From Eublepharis macularius (lineage: Eukaryota > Chordata > Lepidosauria > Squamata > Eublepharidae): 64,000 nucleotides of DNA. This document shows, in pieces, positions 1-56,655 of this stretch; within the stretch, counting starts at the first letter, position 1, and every line of letters starts with the position of its first letter. A model generated the notes under the pieces. It did no database searches. It worked only from the letters and a program-made list of their open reading frames with translations, and was not told the origin of the DNA. The translations under genes and the position numbers were made by a program. Where the stretch lies: positions 130,421,464 through 130,485,463 of the forward strand of contig NC_072796.1 in assembly GCF_028583425.1 (NCBI RefSeq), in the 5' to 3' direction.

Positions 1-214
1 CGGGTAATTTGTCATTTGTAGCTTGGCTCACAGTTACAGGGGACCTCCATCATGCTAGGGATTCAATGATTACCCAAGAAAATTAAGGTTTGTAGGAAAA
101 CATTTTTTGTTCTTTATCCAACTGAACATGGCAATGTGGTCATAGGCAAGATATAGATTCTTAGAACCCATCAACAATCTTCAGAAAGTCAATTAACACA
201 TATACATTGGTACA

Positions 215-46347
<46,133 letters not shown>

Positions 46348-46416
46348 GGCCGCCTCTCCTCGCGCTCCCTCTTTCCTCCGCCGCCGCCGCCGCCACCACC
46401 AACGGACGCCTCGCGC

Positions 46417-46430
46417 GTAGCCATGGCAAC
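46417..46430. promoter_or_regulatory. RFX X-box in the DNAAF11 promoter
   Basis: GTAGCCATGGCAAC fits the X-box consensus GTNRCC-N(0-3)-RGYAAC exactly, with both half-sites. It lies about 70 bp upstream of the DNAAF11 start codon in CpG-rich DNA. RFX2/RFX3 activate many motile-cilium genes through such sites; binding here is inferred. Confidence 0.75.
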
Positions 46431-46732
46431 CTGAGGGGGCGGGGTCAAAGCAAGGGCGTTCCTCTCCGCTGCGAAGGACGCAGAACGGAAGTCGTCGCTC
46501 TAGGCATTCCCGTCTCTATCACTCTGCCTTTTTCTGATTGAGGGAAATAGCCGCGGGAGGGGAGCTGGCCCGAGTTTGTGCCGGAAATGACGACAGTGAG
46601 AAGGGACAGTGGCTTGAGGGAAAGTGTTGAAACCTCCCTTGAGAGTGGTCGTGTTTGCTCTGGTTGCCCTGTTCGCTCTCCTTTCCTTCCCGATCTAAAA
46701 ATATTTATAGCCTTCCTTTAAATAGGCTTGCC

Positions 46733-46955
46733 AACCTCCAGGTGGTGGCTGGAAATCTCCCTGAATTACAACTGATTTCCAGGCCACAGAGATTAATTTC
46801 CCTGGAGAAAAGGGCTGCTTTGGAGGCTGGACTGTATGGCATTATACCCCGCTGAGGGTCCTTGAAGCCCAGCTCTCCTCAGGCTCCAACAACGTTTACC
46901 AGGATATCTGACAAAGGAAGTGTCTCTCATGCTATACCCTGGAAATCTAGTTGTT
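46733..46955. mobile_element. Interspersed repeat, TAGG-TTGCCAACC family
   Basis: TAGGCTTGCCAACCTCCAGG and CTGATTTCCAGGCCACAGAG, shared in degraded form with 10797 and 24228. Probably a non-autonomous DNA transposon; duplication not found. Confidence 0.45.
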
Positions 46956-46960
46956 GTAGC

Positions 46961-47168
46961 TGGTGGTGGAGAGTGCTGCCAAGTCATAGCTGACTTCTGA
47001 TGACCCTTGTGGGGTTTTCATGGCAAGAGACTGTTAGAGGTGGTGCGCCATTGCCTGCCTCTGCAACCCTGGTCTTCATTGGAGGTCTCCCATCCAGTTA
47101 CTAACCAAAACTGACCCTGCTTCTGAGATCTGACAAGATCAGGCTCACCTGGCTACCCTGGTCAGAGC
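46961..47168 (-). mobile_element. 5S-rRNA-derived SINE
   Basis: Minus strand carries GATCTTGTCAGATCTCAGAA, GCAGGGTCAG and GTAACTGGATGGGAGACC, matching 5S rRNA order, then the family tail ending CTCTCCACCACC. Confidence 0.85.
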
Positions 47169-47756
47169 ATAACAGATGGGTAGCACTTGTATATTGCAGG
47201 GGTGTTTGGGGGAAAAGAGGGAGGTACAGTAGACCTCGCCCGTAAGTATCCCACCTTGTCCCCATGAAGGATCTTTGTCAGTACCAGGAATAGATTTTGC
47301 CCTCAATGCAAGAGAGATGTCCCCAATTAGAGCCTTTCACTTGGGTCCACAGCTTTACAATGGGATTTGACAGATTCATGGAGGGGACCATCAATGGCTA
47401 CTAGCCATGGTGACGAAAGGGAACCTCTACAGTCAGCAGCAATAAAGAACTCAATACCAATGTCAGAAGGCAATATCAGGGAAAGGCCTTGGTGTCTGTG
47501 CCCTCTTGGATAGCCCTTCAGGGCAACTTGGCCACTAAATGAAACAGGTTGATGGACTAGGTAGACCAGCAGGCTGATCCAGTGTGGCTCCTCTTATATT
47601 CTTATTTACTGAACTTCATATTGGGTGCTTCAGGGGGAGGCTTTATCTCTACCCTGAAACCACTGTCCTCAGTAGCCCCAAGGGAGGAGGGCAGTACCAA
47701 TAATCATGTTCTAGATGTTGTCATCTGGATATCCTCATGCCAGTTTGAAAGCCTAA

Positions 47757-48107
47757 GAGCCAAGCTACAAGTGACGCCTGACACGAGTTGGACACTTATC
47801 AGCTTCCCTCAAGTTTTGATGAGAAATGTAAGCGTCCTGGTCTTGCAGCTTGGCTCTCCATTTAATTGAAGTTTACAGAACCCCCCCCCCACACACACAC
47901 ACAGCGGAGGGGAAGGGGGGGTGCCCGGCGAGAGCCCAACACCTGCACTCCCGACTGCATGTTCTCCCTCCCATAGACTGCCTCTCTGTAAACTTCAATT
48001 AAATGGAGAGCCAAGCTGCAAGACCAGGACGCCTACATTTCCCATCAAAACTTGAGGGAAGCTTACAAGTGTCCAACTCGTGTCAGGCGTCACTTGTAGC
48101 TTGGCTC
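47757..48107. mobile_element. Large foldback element, GAGCCAAGCTACAAGTGA family
   Basis: Arms of about 124 nt (47757..47880 and 47985..48107) are near-perfect inverted copies; the centre holds a C-run/(AC)n stretch. Related to 16830..17010. Confidence 0.85.
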
Positions 48108-48301
48108 CAAATGATGGAAAGGTAGAATGTAAATCTTTTTGGAAATCAGTAAATGAATATAACAATGTTTTAGTAACCTCATGCCAGGGAATTATGCATC
48201 ATTCTAATGCCATTTGTCAATCCAGGCTGTGGGATGCATGGGACTCAGAGGGTGGGGTAGAAAGCAGATAAGAGGAATGTTTGATTTAAAGATACTTCAT
48301 A

Positions 48302-48503
48302 AGTGGTTGGGATGCAAATTAGCACTCCACTGGTTCGAATCCCACCACTGCATGAGCTCGGCAGGTGATCTTGGGTAAGCTACTCTTCTCAGCCCCAACT
48401 CCCAGCTGTATTGTGGGGATAATAATAACACTGACTTGTTCACTGCTCTGGGTGGGGCACTAATCTGTCTAGAAGAGTGGGATATAAGCACAGTTGTTAT
48501 TAT
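48302..48503 (+). mobile_element. tRNA-derived SINE
   Basis: B box GGTTCGAATCCC and a tail ending GATATAAGCACAGTTGTTAT. Confidence 0.65.
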
Positions 48504-49040
48504 GTAAATAGGCCTGTGAGACAAAAAAACAATTCCATTGCAATATACCACCATCTAGTGGCCTGAGTTGCAGAATTGTCAGATCGCAGCTTCCTCTAGT
48601 TAGGAGAAATTTTTCTCCGAGACGTGATTTATTCTGCAGCTGTTCCCATTTCTTTCCCACAATATTTCTCCATGCCCAAGAGACTTACAACCAATTCATT
48701 CATTATATTGTTTCCTTGCATGAGCTAAGCTCCGTGTGTGTGAGCGGGGTACATCATCACTTTTGAAGTGATCTTATATCTTGACTTCTGCTATTGAAAA
48801 CTAACTGGAGGAAACACGTATAGATTCTCTACTAGTATAATATTTTTTCTTTGTATTTTTCTTTTACTTAAAGTGCATAGCGCTATAGTGATATATAAAT
48901 GTGAATATATTTCTTCCTATTGCAGACTACTATGATCCGTGAAGCTTTGCCAATTTGGTGATATGAGACTGTATGCTTGAAGTTCTTTTACATAAGGAAC
49001 GACGAGCCTTTGAAAAAGTTTGACTTATGAAACGGGATAA

Positions 49041-49301
49041 TGGGGTTTTTTTTCTGGGAAAAGAGGTGGTGGAACTCAGTGGGTTGCCCTCAGAGAAAAT
49101 GGTCACATGGCTGGTGGCCCCGCCCCCTGATCTCCAGACAGAGGGGAGTTTCGATTGCCCTCTGCACGGCTCGGCGGCGTGGAGGGCAATCTCAACTCCC
49201 CTCTGTCTGGAAATCAAGGGGTGGGACCACCAGCCATGTGACCATTTTCAAGAGGTTCCGGAACTCCGTTCCCCTGTGTTCCTGCTGAAAAAAAAGCCCT
49301 G
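49041..49301. mobile_element. hAT-type foldback element
   Basis: Colinear with 15816 and 18764: AAAAGAGGTGGTGGAACTCA, central palindrome with GAGGGGAGTTTCGATTGCCC, right end AAAAAAAAGCCCTG. Left end and duplication are eroded. Confidence 0.8.
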
Positions 49302-49470
49302 GTGGTTATGCTGGCAATGCCCATTAGGCTCCACCCTATAATAGAAAGACAGTAGTCTGCAATAGGATTATCATTCATTTTGAAGAATTCAGTCTTGACT
49401 GTTGAATTATTACCTGGAATAAAAAGGAACAAACACAATAATGAAGAACAGAATGAATATCACTTACCTC

Positions 49471-49914
49471 CAAGGGTCCTTTTGTAGAAAAAGAGTTGGA
49501 GGAACTCATTAGCATAATGTATTAGCATATCTCATTAGCATATGCCATGCCCCTTGACATCACCGGAAATGTACCATTCGCACAACTGATTTGCATATGC
49601 CGCACCCCCTGATATCACATATCCTGGCTGTTTTGGACCCAATCCTGGCCATTCAGGGCCGAAATTGGGCTCAAAATGGCAAAAAGGACTGAAAATGGCT
49701 GAAAAGGGGGCCAAAATGGTCAGGGTTGGGCTGCTGCTGAGCAGGATTGTGATCCACCGCCTGTCAGAGGCCCAATCCGGGCCATTCGGCCCCAATCCAG
49801 GATGAAACAGGCCCAAAATGGCCGAGAGTCAGGTGGGTGAGGCCACCTGATGTGACCTCTTTGGGGAACTGCCGGAACTGCCTTCCTGCGCATTCCCCCT
49901 CGAAATGAGCCCTG
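49471..49914. mobile_element. hAT-type non-autonomous element, 8-bp target duplication
   Basis: 444 bp flanked by CTTACCTC (49463..49470, 49915..49922). Ends CAAGGGTCCTTTTGTAG and CGAAATGAGCCCTG. Interior has repeated CAAAATGGC motifs in both orientations and no coding frame. Confidence 0.8.
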
Positions 49915-50237
49915 CTTACCTCAGTGATTATCTTTAAGGACATTTTTCACCAACTGGATCTTTGAACTTTGTGCCAGATATGAATAACATACTTTGAAGT
50001 ATTAAATTATATATTGTATTTATTGTTATGACAGGAAGGGTTCTTATATGGTATAAGTATTTATTGTAACATTTATTCATATTTATATATCACTATAGCA
50101 CCGTGCACTTTTAAGTAAAAGAAAAATACAAAAATACAAATAAAAATTATTATACTAGTAGAGAATCTATACTTGTGTTTCCTTTGGATAGTGGTTACAG
50201 CTCCTTGTGTTTTTTGTTGAAAACTAGCCAGCATGTT

Positions 50238-50372
50238 ATTGAGTGGTAATATGGTGGTTAGAGTGTCAGATCAGGACCTGGGTTCTAGTCCTCAGTCTGG
50301 CATGAAGCTCTCTGCGTGACTGTGAGCCAGTCGCCCTCTCTCAGCATAACCTTCCTTCCTGGATTGTAATGA
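50238..50372 (+). mobile_element. tRNA-derived SINE, truncated
   Basis: Head ATGGTGGTTAGAGTGTCAGA and B-box-like GGTTCTAGTCC. Confidence 0.6.
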
Positions 50373-50377
50373 AGATT

Positions 50378-50590
50378 TATTTTATTTATAGTCTGCCTTT
50401 CTCACTGAGACTCAAGGTGGATTACACCATGTAAGTCAGTGTGATCAACGGCTGGAACGTTCAATGAACGGTACAGTAGGGTATGGATTGCAGAAATTCG
50501 AAAATAAGCAGAAATCCAATACAGAGCTGAAGCAATGCTGAAACAAAATAGAAGCAATTTAACATGCCATATTAAATGACATGGAAATTG
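50378..50590 (+). repeat. Interspersed repeat shared with 57510..57800
   Basis: TTATTTATAGTCTGCCTTTC and GCTGAAACAAAATAGAAGCA correspond to TTTATAGTCCGCCTTTCTGA and GCTGAAACAGAACATAAGCA at the second site. Probably a LINE 3' end; family unnamed. Confidence 0.55.
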
Positions 50591-50838
50591 CTGTTTCCTT
50601 ACAGCCCTGGGAGGAGGGAAGGAAGATCTATATATGCAGCCGTGATCTCAATGGAAGATAGATGCATCTTGTGGACGTGGCAATTTTGCTTGTTTTACTG
50701 CAAAACGACGATCAAAAAAGGGCATGAGTTCACCATGAATATGAGTGAATGGAACATAAGCAAACTTACTCAGTGATGAAAGGTGAGGCAAAGAGAAGGA
50801 AAGATGGAGAATAAAAGAAGGACTTTGGTTCAGCTGAT

Positions 50839-51035
50839 CCTAACCTGGATAGCTCAAGGAAGCCTGATCTTGTCAGATTCCAGCTGCTAAGCAGGGCTGG
50901 TCTTGCTTAATAATTGGATGGGAGACCTCCAATGAAGACGAGGGTTGCAGAGGCAGAAAGTGGTGAACCACCTTTGTTAGTCTTTTCCCATAAAAACCCT
51001 GCCAGTCATTATGACTTGAGAGCACTCTCCACCAC
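50839..51035 (+). mobile_element. 5S-rRNA-derived SINE
   Basis: Plus strand GCCTGATCTTGTCAGATTCC, GCTAAGCAGGGCTGG and TAATTGGATGGGAGACCTCC in 5S order, with the tail ATGACTTGAGAGCACTCTCC. Confidence 0.85.
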
Positions 51036-51110
51036 TTTCTGTAACTAAGACATACTTGCTGTTTTGCATACAGAAGAATCGTTTAATGGTATGCAAACCT
51101 GTAGTGGTCC

Positions 51111-51312
51111 TTCATTTATTATTTATTTAGATATTTGTACCCCATCTTTCTCTCCAAAGGAGATCCAGAGTGGCTTACAACAGCGTTCTCCCCTCACAAC
51201 AACCCTGTGAGGTAGGCTAGGCTGAGAGTGACTTGCCCAAGGCTGCCAAACAAGCTTCCATGGCATTGTTGGGCTTCGAATCTGAGTCTCCCATCACACA
51301 TCACACTGGCCC
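51111..51312 (-). mobile_element. tRNA-derived SINE
   Basis: GTGAGGTAGGCTAGGCTGAG and AGTGACTTGCCCAAGG with head complement ending CACACTGGCCC. Confidence 0.65.
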
Positions 51313-51582
51313 GCCAACCTTCGGACCAAACAGTTTCTCTCATGCCCAACCAACTTCCCAACATTTGAAATAACACCTCTGCAAGAGAAAACGTTACACT
51401 CTAGTCATACTATAATTTGATATTTTTATTGCATTTATTCATGTTAAAAGTTTATATCTTTAGTGCAAGGGAGGTGTTGCAAACTTATCTATGACAGAAC
51501 TTCAGGATCAGGATTATTTATGATACGTGCTAGCTCAATTCAGCTGTGAGCTTTCTTGGCAGCTTTTTTGGCAGGTATACAG

Positions 51583-51989
51583 TGTAGCGAAGAACCGACA
51601 GGAGACGAAGTCAGGATGCAAGTCTAACCCTCCTTTCGGAGGCAAGTGCTTTATTGAGAAACTTTTCCGGAAGTCCCGGAAGAGAGCAAGAACAATTAAG
51701 GCAGTAGCAAAGGTTACAATCTTCTGAGCCAGTCACAGATGACTGGGCAAACATGCTGCAGTCAGCCTTTGTCTTATCTATGAAGCATAGTGAAGCACAT
51801 TGTGAGCTGATCGCGTAAGTATATGGTGCAGCTCTGTGAAGGAGGAAAGGACATGCTGAGACATGCTGAGAAGGGCCCAAGGCCAGGTTGTACTCACTCC
51901 CTTCTAAGTCCTGGTCACGGTGTGCCTATTGACCAGGACCTGCAGAGTGGGGCTGCCAAGGCTGGCTGGTGTGCCAGGTCCAGCCCACA
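51583..51989 (-). mobile_element. Solo LTR (fossil)
   Basis: 407 bp, TGTAGCGAAG...CCAGCCCACA, flanked by a 6-bp duplication ATACAG (51577..51582, 51990..51995). An AATAAA polyadenylation signal on the minus strand (51650..51655) suggests minus orientation. Endogenous-retrovirus type; no internal part remains. Confidence 0.75.
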
Positions 51990-52129
51990 ATACAGATCTT
52001 CCCCTGCTCCAGGCTATTTATTGTCCAAGGATGCGTAGTGGCAATGCGACCATTCACACAGAAGGCAAAACCTTCCATTCACATAATCAAAAGCGGCGGC
52101 TGATATACACCACCTGAGATAACCATTCA

Positions 52130-52740
52130 TAGTCTCTATTCAATCCAAGTCTATCTGAGTCAAATTTACATATGAATTACATATGAATTCCAATTCAGCA
52201 TCTTCCCATTGGATTTTGTTTTTGAAATTTTTCTGTTGAACTATGGTGACCTTTAAGTCCTTGATGGAAAGTCCTGGTAGATTGAAGTGTTCTCCCACTG
52301 GTTTCTGGATATTGCCATTTTTGATGTTAAATTTGTGTCCATTTATTCTTTTGCACAGCGGTTGGCTGGTGTGTCCTATGTACAGAGCAGATGGGCATTG
52401 TGGCACATGAGGGTATATATCACGTTGGAGGATGAGCAGCTGTAAGAGCCAGAGATAGTGTAGTTTACGCCACTGGGTCCTGTAATCGTATTTTCTGGGT
52501 AGATATGAGGGCAAAGCAGGCATCTGGGTCTGTTGCAGGGCCTGGTACCTGTGCTGGTGACTCTGCTGGCCGATTCATGGTTGTAGGTGAGAAGTTGTTT
52601 AAGGTTGGGGGGGCTGTCTGTAGGCAAGGAGAGGTCTCCCACCCAGGGCTTGTGAGAGAGAGGCATCGTTTTCCAGGATGGGCTGGAGATCGCTGATGAT
52701 ACATTGGATAGGTTTGAGCTGGGAACTATAGGTGACAACC
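52130..52740 (-). mobile_element. Penelope-like element, GIY-YIG endonuclease region (broken)
   Basis: Minus-strand translation shows a cysteine-rich linker (PCNRPRCLLCPHI) and then the GIY-YIG signature (NVIYTLMC ... ALYIGHTSQPLCKRINGHKF ... VGEHFNLPG). This is the C-terminal endonuclease of Penelope-like reverse transcriptases (Neptune/Penelope group by recall). The polymerase part is absent. Confidence 0.85.
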
Positions 52741-54372
52741 AGTGGTGTTCGGATTACATTGTAACATTATACATTGTAGCACCTTAAATACAAACAAGAT
52801 TTTCAAGGTAGAAGCTTTTAAGGGTCAAAGTCGCCTTCTTGAGATAAAAGTAAGAATGCAGATATATCCCAGTCAGAAGGTGGCAGGGATGTTGCAAAAA
52901 AAAAAGCATCAAGATGCAAAAATACAATGAAAATTATAACCAGCTTGATTAGAACAGCGGAGAAATATTAAGGGGCATGAAATACAGAATATTAGTATCT
53001 GTAGTGAGAGAAGAATCCTACGTCCCTATTCAGACCAGGAGGGTCCATAGTTCTAAATTTGTGACAGAACCCAAATTCAGCAATCTCACACTATAATCTC
53101 TCCTTGAAGCTTCTGTGTTTGAGTATTGCTACTCTGTTTCCCATCTGAAACGCTGTAACAGTGCGATCCTAGGAACAGGTTTCTGGAAGCAAGCCTCATG
53201 GAATAGATCTGAGTAGACCTCCTTAGAATTGCTCTCTCAGTCCCCTTTCAGGAAACCACAGCTTGGCCACAGAACGGATCGGCCGCATTGGAGCCCACGT
53301 TGTAATCACCACCAAAAGTTGATCTGGCTTATCTCAGGTCTCCACTAGCTCCTAAATCCTGCAAATTATACCTCTTGATAAAATGATCTCGGGACCCCGA
53401 TAGATTTCACAGCATTTCCTGATTTCATCTCCACGGTGGATCTCCCTCCACGGCGGAGGGAGGGGGGGTTGGTAGATATTCCTAGGTGAGGCTGTGTGAG
53501 GTTTCCAGCACTACTGAAATAAAAAGAAGGCGAGTGGTGATGGAGAACACAGGGGTGGAGAAAAGATGACAGCAGCAGGCGCCAACAGTCAAAGAGGCAG
53601 CAAACCTGATTGAAGAAGGGCAAAGACAAAATGTATTATGTGATACAAGGCAACAAATAATTGCCAACCAAGCAGCAGTCAATCAACTTGGGAATAAGTT
53701 CCTTGGGAAATGTGATCAAACAAAACTTACGTACAGGAAGGGAGGAGAGTATACCACACATGCTTGCTGTCCAATCTAACAGAGAGTTTAGATACACAGG
53801 TGCAATGGGGCATAATCCAAGAAAAAGGCTCCAGTGAGGAATTAGGAGGGAGTCAAACAAGGCCCAGAAGATGGATAGCACAAGGCTTTGGGCTCATCGC
53901 CTGAAGGTTGTATAGAGGAATTTTTTTTTATGACCCCTAGTCTAAAGACCTACGTATGAGCATTATTGGAGCTGCCCTCTCACACAGAAGGCAAAAGCTT
54001 TTTTTTGTAAGCGGATTCCTCCTGACACAGTTTAAAACACTGAACACTGCTGGTCAGGAAGCCCTATAGTAAAGAGACAATATCTCTCTTGTTTTCACTT
54101 TGTACTCAATAACTGACCTTGGATAAGCTGTGTCTCAGGAAGATACCCCAAACTCCTGTGTGGCACCAGACATTTAGCCTATTTATATGACAGAGAGATT
54201 TTACTGTCTTGTCACTCAGGCCTGTCTCCTGAAGAATTTGATTCTGAAGAATTGCTTGTATTTGGTTTTCTATAACAATTTTATCTTTTATTCTGTAAAC
54301 AATTAGCTTTGGAAGTATATAAGACTCTCTGCTATGGCTAAGATTGCCGGTTCCAAGTTGGGAAATTCCTGG

Positions 54373-54378
<6 letters not shown>

Positions 54379-54457
<79 letters not shown>

Positions 54458-54462
54458 TCTCT
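54379..54462 (+). repeat. (CT)n(GT)n compound microsatellite
   Basis: About 17 CT units followed by about 21 GT units. Confidence 0.95.
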
Positions 54463-55171
54463 CTTTATGGATATGTCCTAACAAGGCATAGCAACTGGGC
54501 TTTATTTATGAAATAAAGCTCATATTTCTTCATTGATCACAGTTTGGTGTCTTAATTAATGGAGAGTTACAGCCGTTAAGGAAAATAAAATTAAAGCAGA
54601 GGACTTTACAAAAAAAAATCCGTCACAGGTTGCAACCTAGAGCCGGGCAGATGGACTAGCAGAGAGAGAAGACAATTGGCAATTAGAAACCTCCTCTCTC
54701 TTGTTTGTTATGTTGTATTTTTCTTTCTGTATAGTTAGCTGCTTTGGGTTCCCATTTGGGAGAAAACCAGAATATAAATATATTAAATAAAATTATGCAG
54801 GTCTTCACCATAACTAGTCTGCAATATCAACCTTGTCCTACAATCACCTGCAACTCTCGATTCCCCCAAAGCCATCGGCTAATTTTCCCCAACCATACTT
54901 GTCAAGGGTTATTCAGCTCAAAAAGATACTGACCTTATTTAAAATATTTGTAAAATATCATTCGTGTTGCGGCAATAGATTAGTCACTTGAATATGTTAA
55001 GTACTCAATTTACCTGTGAACAAAAAAAAGCAGTCCATTTTGAATTTTTAGAACTGGCATATAAAGGAGTCAATTTCTATTCTCAGATTCCTGTCAAGAA
55101 AAATGCTTACATCAGAGGATCTTGGCTATATGTGAAATGAAAGGTGGAGTAGAAACATTAAGACGTCTATA

Positions 55172-55277
55172 TACCCGTACCCGTACCCGTACCCGTACCC
55201 GTACCCGTACCCGTACCCGTACCCGTACCCGTACCCGTACCCGTACCCGTACCGTCTGTCTGTCTGTCTGTCTGTCT
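55172..55277 (+). repeat. (ACCCGT)n hexamer followed by (CTGT)n
   Basis: About 13-14 uninterrupted ACCCGT units, then five or six CTGT units. Confidence 0.95.
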
Positions 55278-55719
55278 AAAGATGTTTTATATGCCTTCCT
55301 CTTCTTACACTGTCAGATCATTGGCCAGTTCCATGTTTTCCTTCCCTCCCAGAGCAGAGTGTGACTTTCCCCTGTCTACAACTTGCACCTCCCTTTCCCA
55401 AGTGTTCTTCTCCTACCCTCTTGCAAGACCTTCCACTGCCCACACACCCTTTCCCTCCCAGCAATGAACAATGCTTGTGGCGTAGAATGCCACCCGCAAG
55501 AGCATGGCCACTGTTCACCAGCCTTATGCCCTTCCTGAGGACTTTGGGAAGCATGCATAGTTGGCAGAGCAGACGGTTGAAGGTCAAAAGGTAGAAAGGT
55601 CTTTGAGGACAGGCATTGGGGGAGGGGTTCCCAAAAATCCCAGTCCATGAGCAGAAATTATTATGCACACATATATCCATCATTATATTTGGATTATATC
55701 ATTGACCTGTAACTTTACT

Positions 55720-56303
55720 GCTTCTCCCTCTCTCTACAGCAAATCATGGCTTCTGATTGGCCATGGAGTATTGATTGGCAGGGCATATTTTTAAAAAGAT
55801 TGCTTTGGCAGAAACTGCTTTCACAGCACAAGGATCTTCACTGAAGGTAAGCTGTAGCAGCCATTTTGTGTCTGGCTCCATCTAGGCTTGCCATTCCCCT
55901 GCCGGGGGTGGGGGATCCCCCTGATCACCAGGGGGGCACGCCCATGGGGCGCCCCCGGCTGTGCAGGCGCACCCCTGGGCACACTCCCGTGTTCCACAAC
56001 AGGCCCGTTTTGGGCCGAATCAGGTCTGCAGGGGGGCGATTCAGCCGTTTGGGGAGCATGCGCGCTCCCTGGCTGCTCTTTGACCCACATGATGACATCA
56101 CTTCCCAGAGAGCTCCGAAGCTGGCACAGGGTAAGTGCCAGCATCCCAGTCTCCCGCCGGGGGACTTAAGAGACCTGGCAAGAGACCTAGCTCCATCTCT
56201 TGCAGCAGCCGTTTTGTGGCAGCCCTACTGTTGCTGTGCCTGTCACGTGTTAGAATTCCAAATGTGCCCGCAGGCTTAAAAGGCCTGGGGACCCCTACTC
56301 TAC
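55720..56303. mobile_element. hAT-like transposon fragment carrying a nested element
   Basis: Right end AAAAGGCCTGGGGACCCC matches (as complement) the left end at 26541; interior ATTTTTAAAAAGATTGCTTT is shared with 28165. Split by 55883..56189. Confidence 0.55.
55883..56189. mobile_element. Nested element with 8-bp target duplication
   Basis: Flanked by GCTCCATC (55875..55882, 56190..56197). Begins TAGGCTTGCCATTCCCC, ends CCTGGCAAGAGACCTA. GC-rich, CpG-rich, no coding sequence recognised. Possibly hAT type by duplication length. Confidence 0.65.
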
Positions 56304-56593
56304 AGGCTCTCCATGTAACAGCTGCCCACTGCTGAAAGTATTATCTCCCCCTAACCTCCCTTGGTTTGTCAGGACTTTCGAAGGACCACAAATTTCACCC
56401 AGCTATTGATGTCTTTGCCTAACACGGTTTAATGGGAAAAGCATATAACTCTTATCTGAAGAGTTAGTCAGTTGAAGCTGATGCTATAAATCATCCATTT
56501 ATGAATATAAGCATTTTTGCCCCACACTGTTAACCCAAAGAATAGCAATCGTGTGAGCAATAAGTAGTAAGTAGAAAGACTCTTTTTCCTTAC

Positions 56594-56655
56594 AGATTAA
56601 AAGGAATAGCAGCAAGCAGCTCAGCAGAGTAGTAAACCATCCTCCCGTGAAGAAT
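56594..56655 (-). CDS. TMEM71: TMEM71 second hydrophobic-segment exon
   Basis: Acceptor GGTTTCAG, donor TCTGTAAGG; 62 nt, phase 2 in and 1 out. It codes [21 protein letters not shown], equivalent to human RWFMGEILASVFTCSLMITVA. The open frame runs on about 90 nt past the donor to a stop, so the gene could end here by intron retention, but the donor is good and a further short exon is expected. Confidence 0.75.

Larger units (their letters stand above)
46571..56593. other. Intergenic region between DNAAF11 and TMEM71
   Basis: Repeat-filled: 5S-SINEs, hAT foldback elements, tRNA-SINEs, a solo LTR, a Penelope-like coding fragment and microsatellites. The missing last TMEM71 exon and its 3' UTR should lie here but were not recognised. 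47180-47750, 48510-49030, 52760-54370, 54470-55160 and 55280-55710 hold nothing I can name. Confidence 0.7.
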
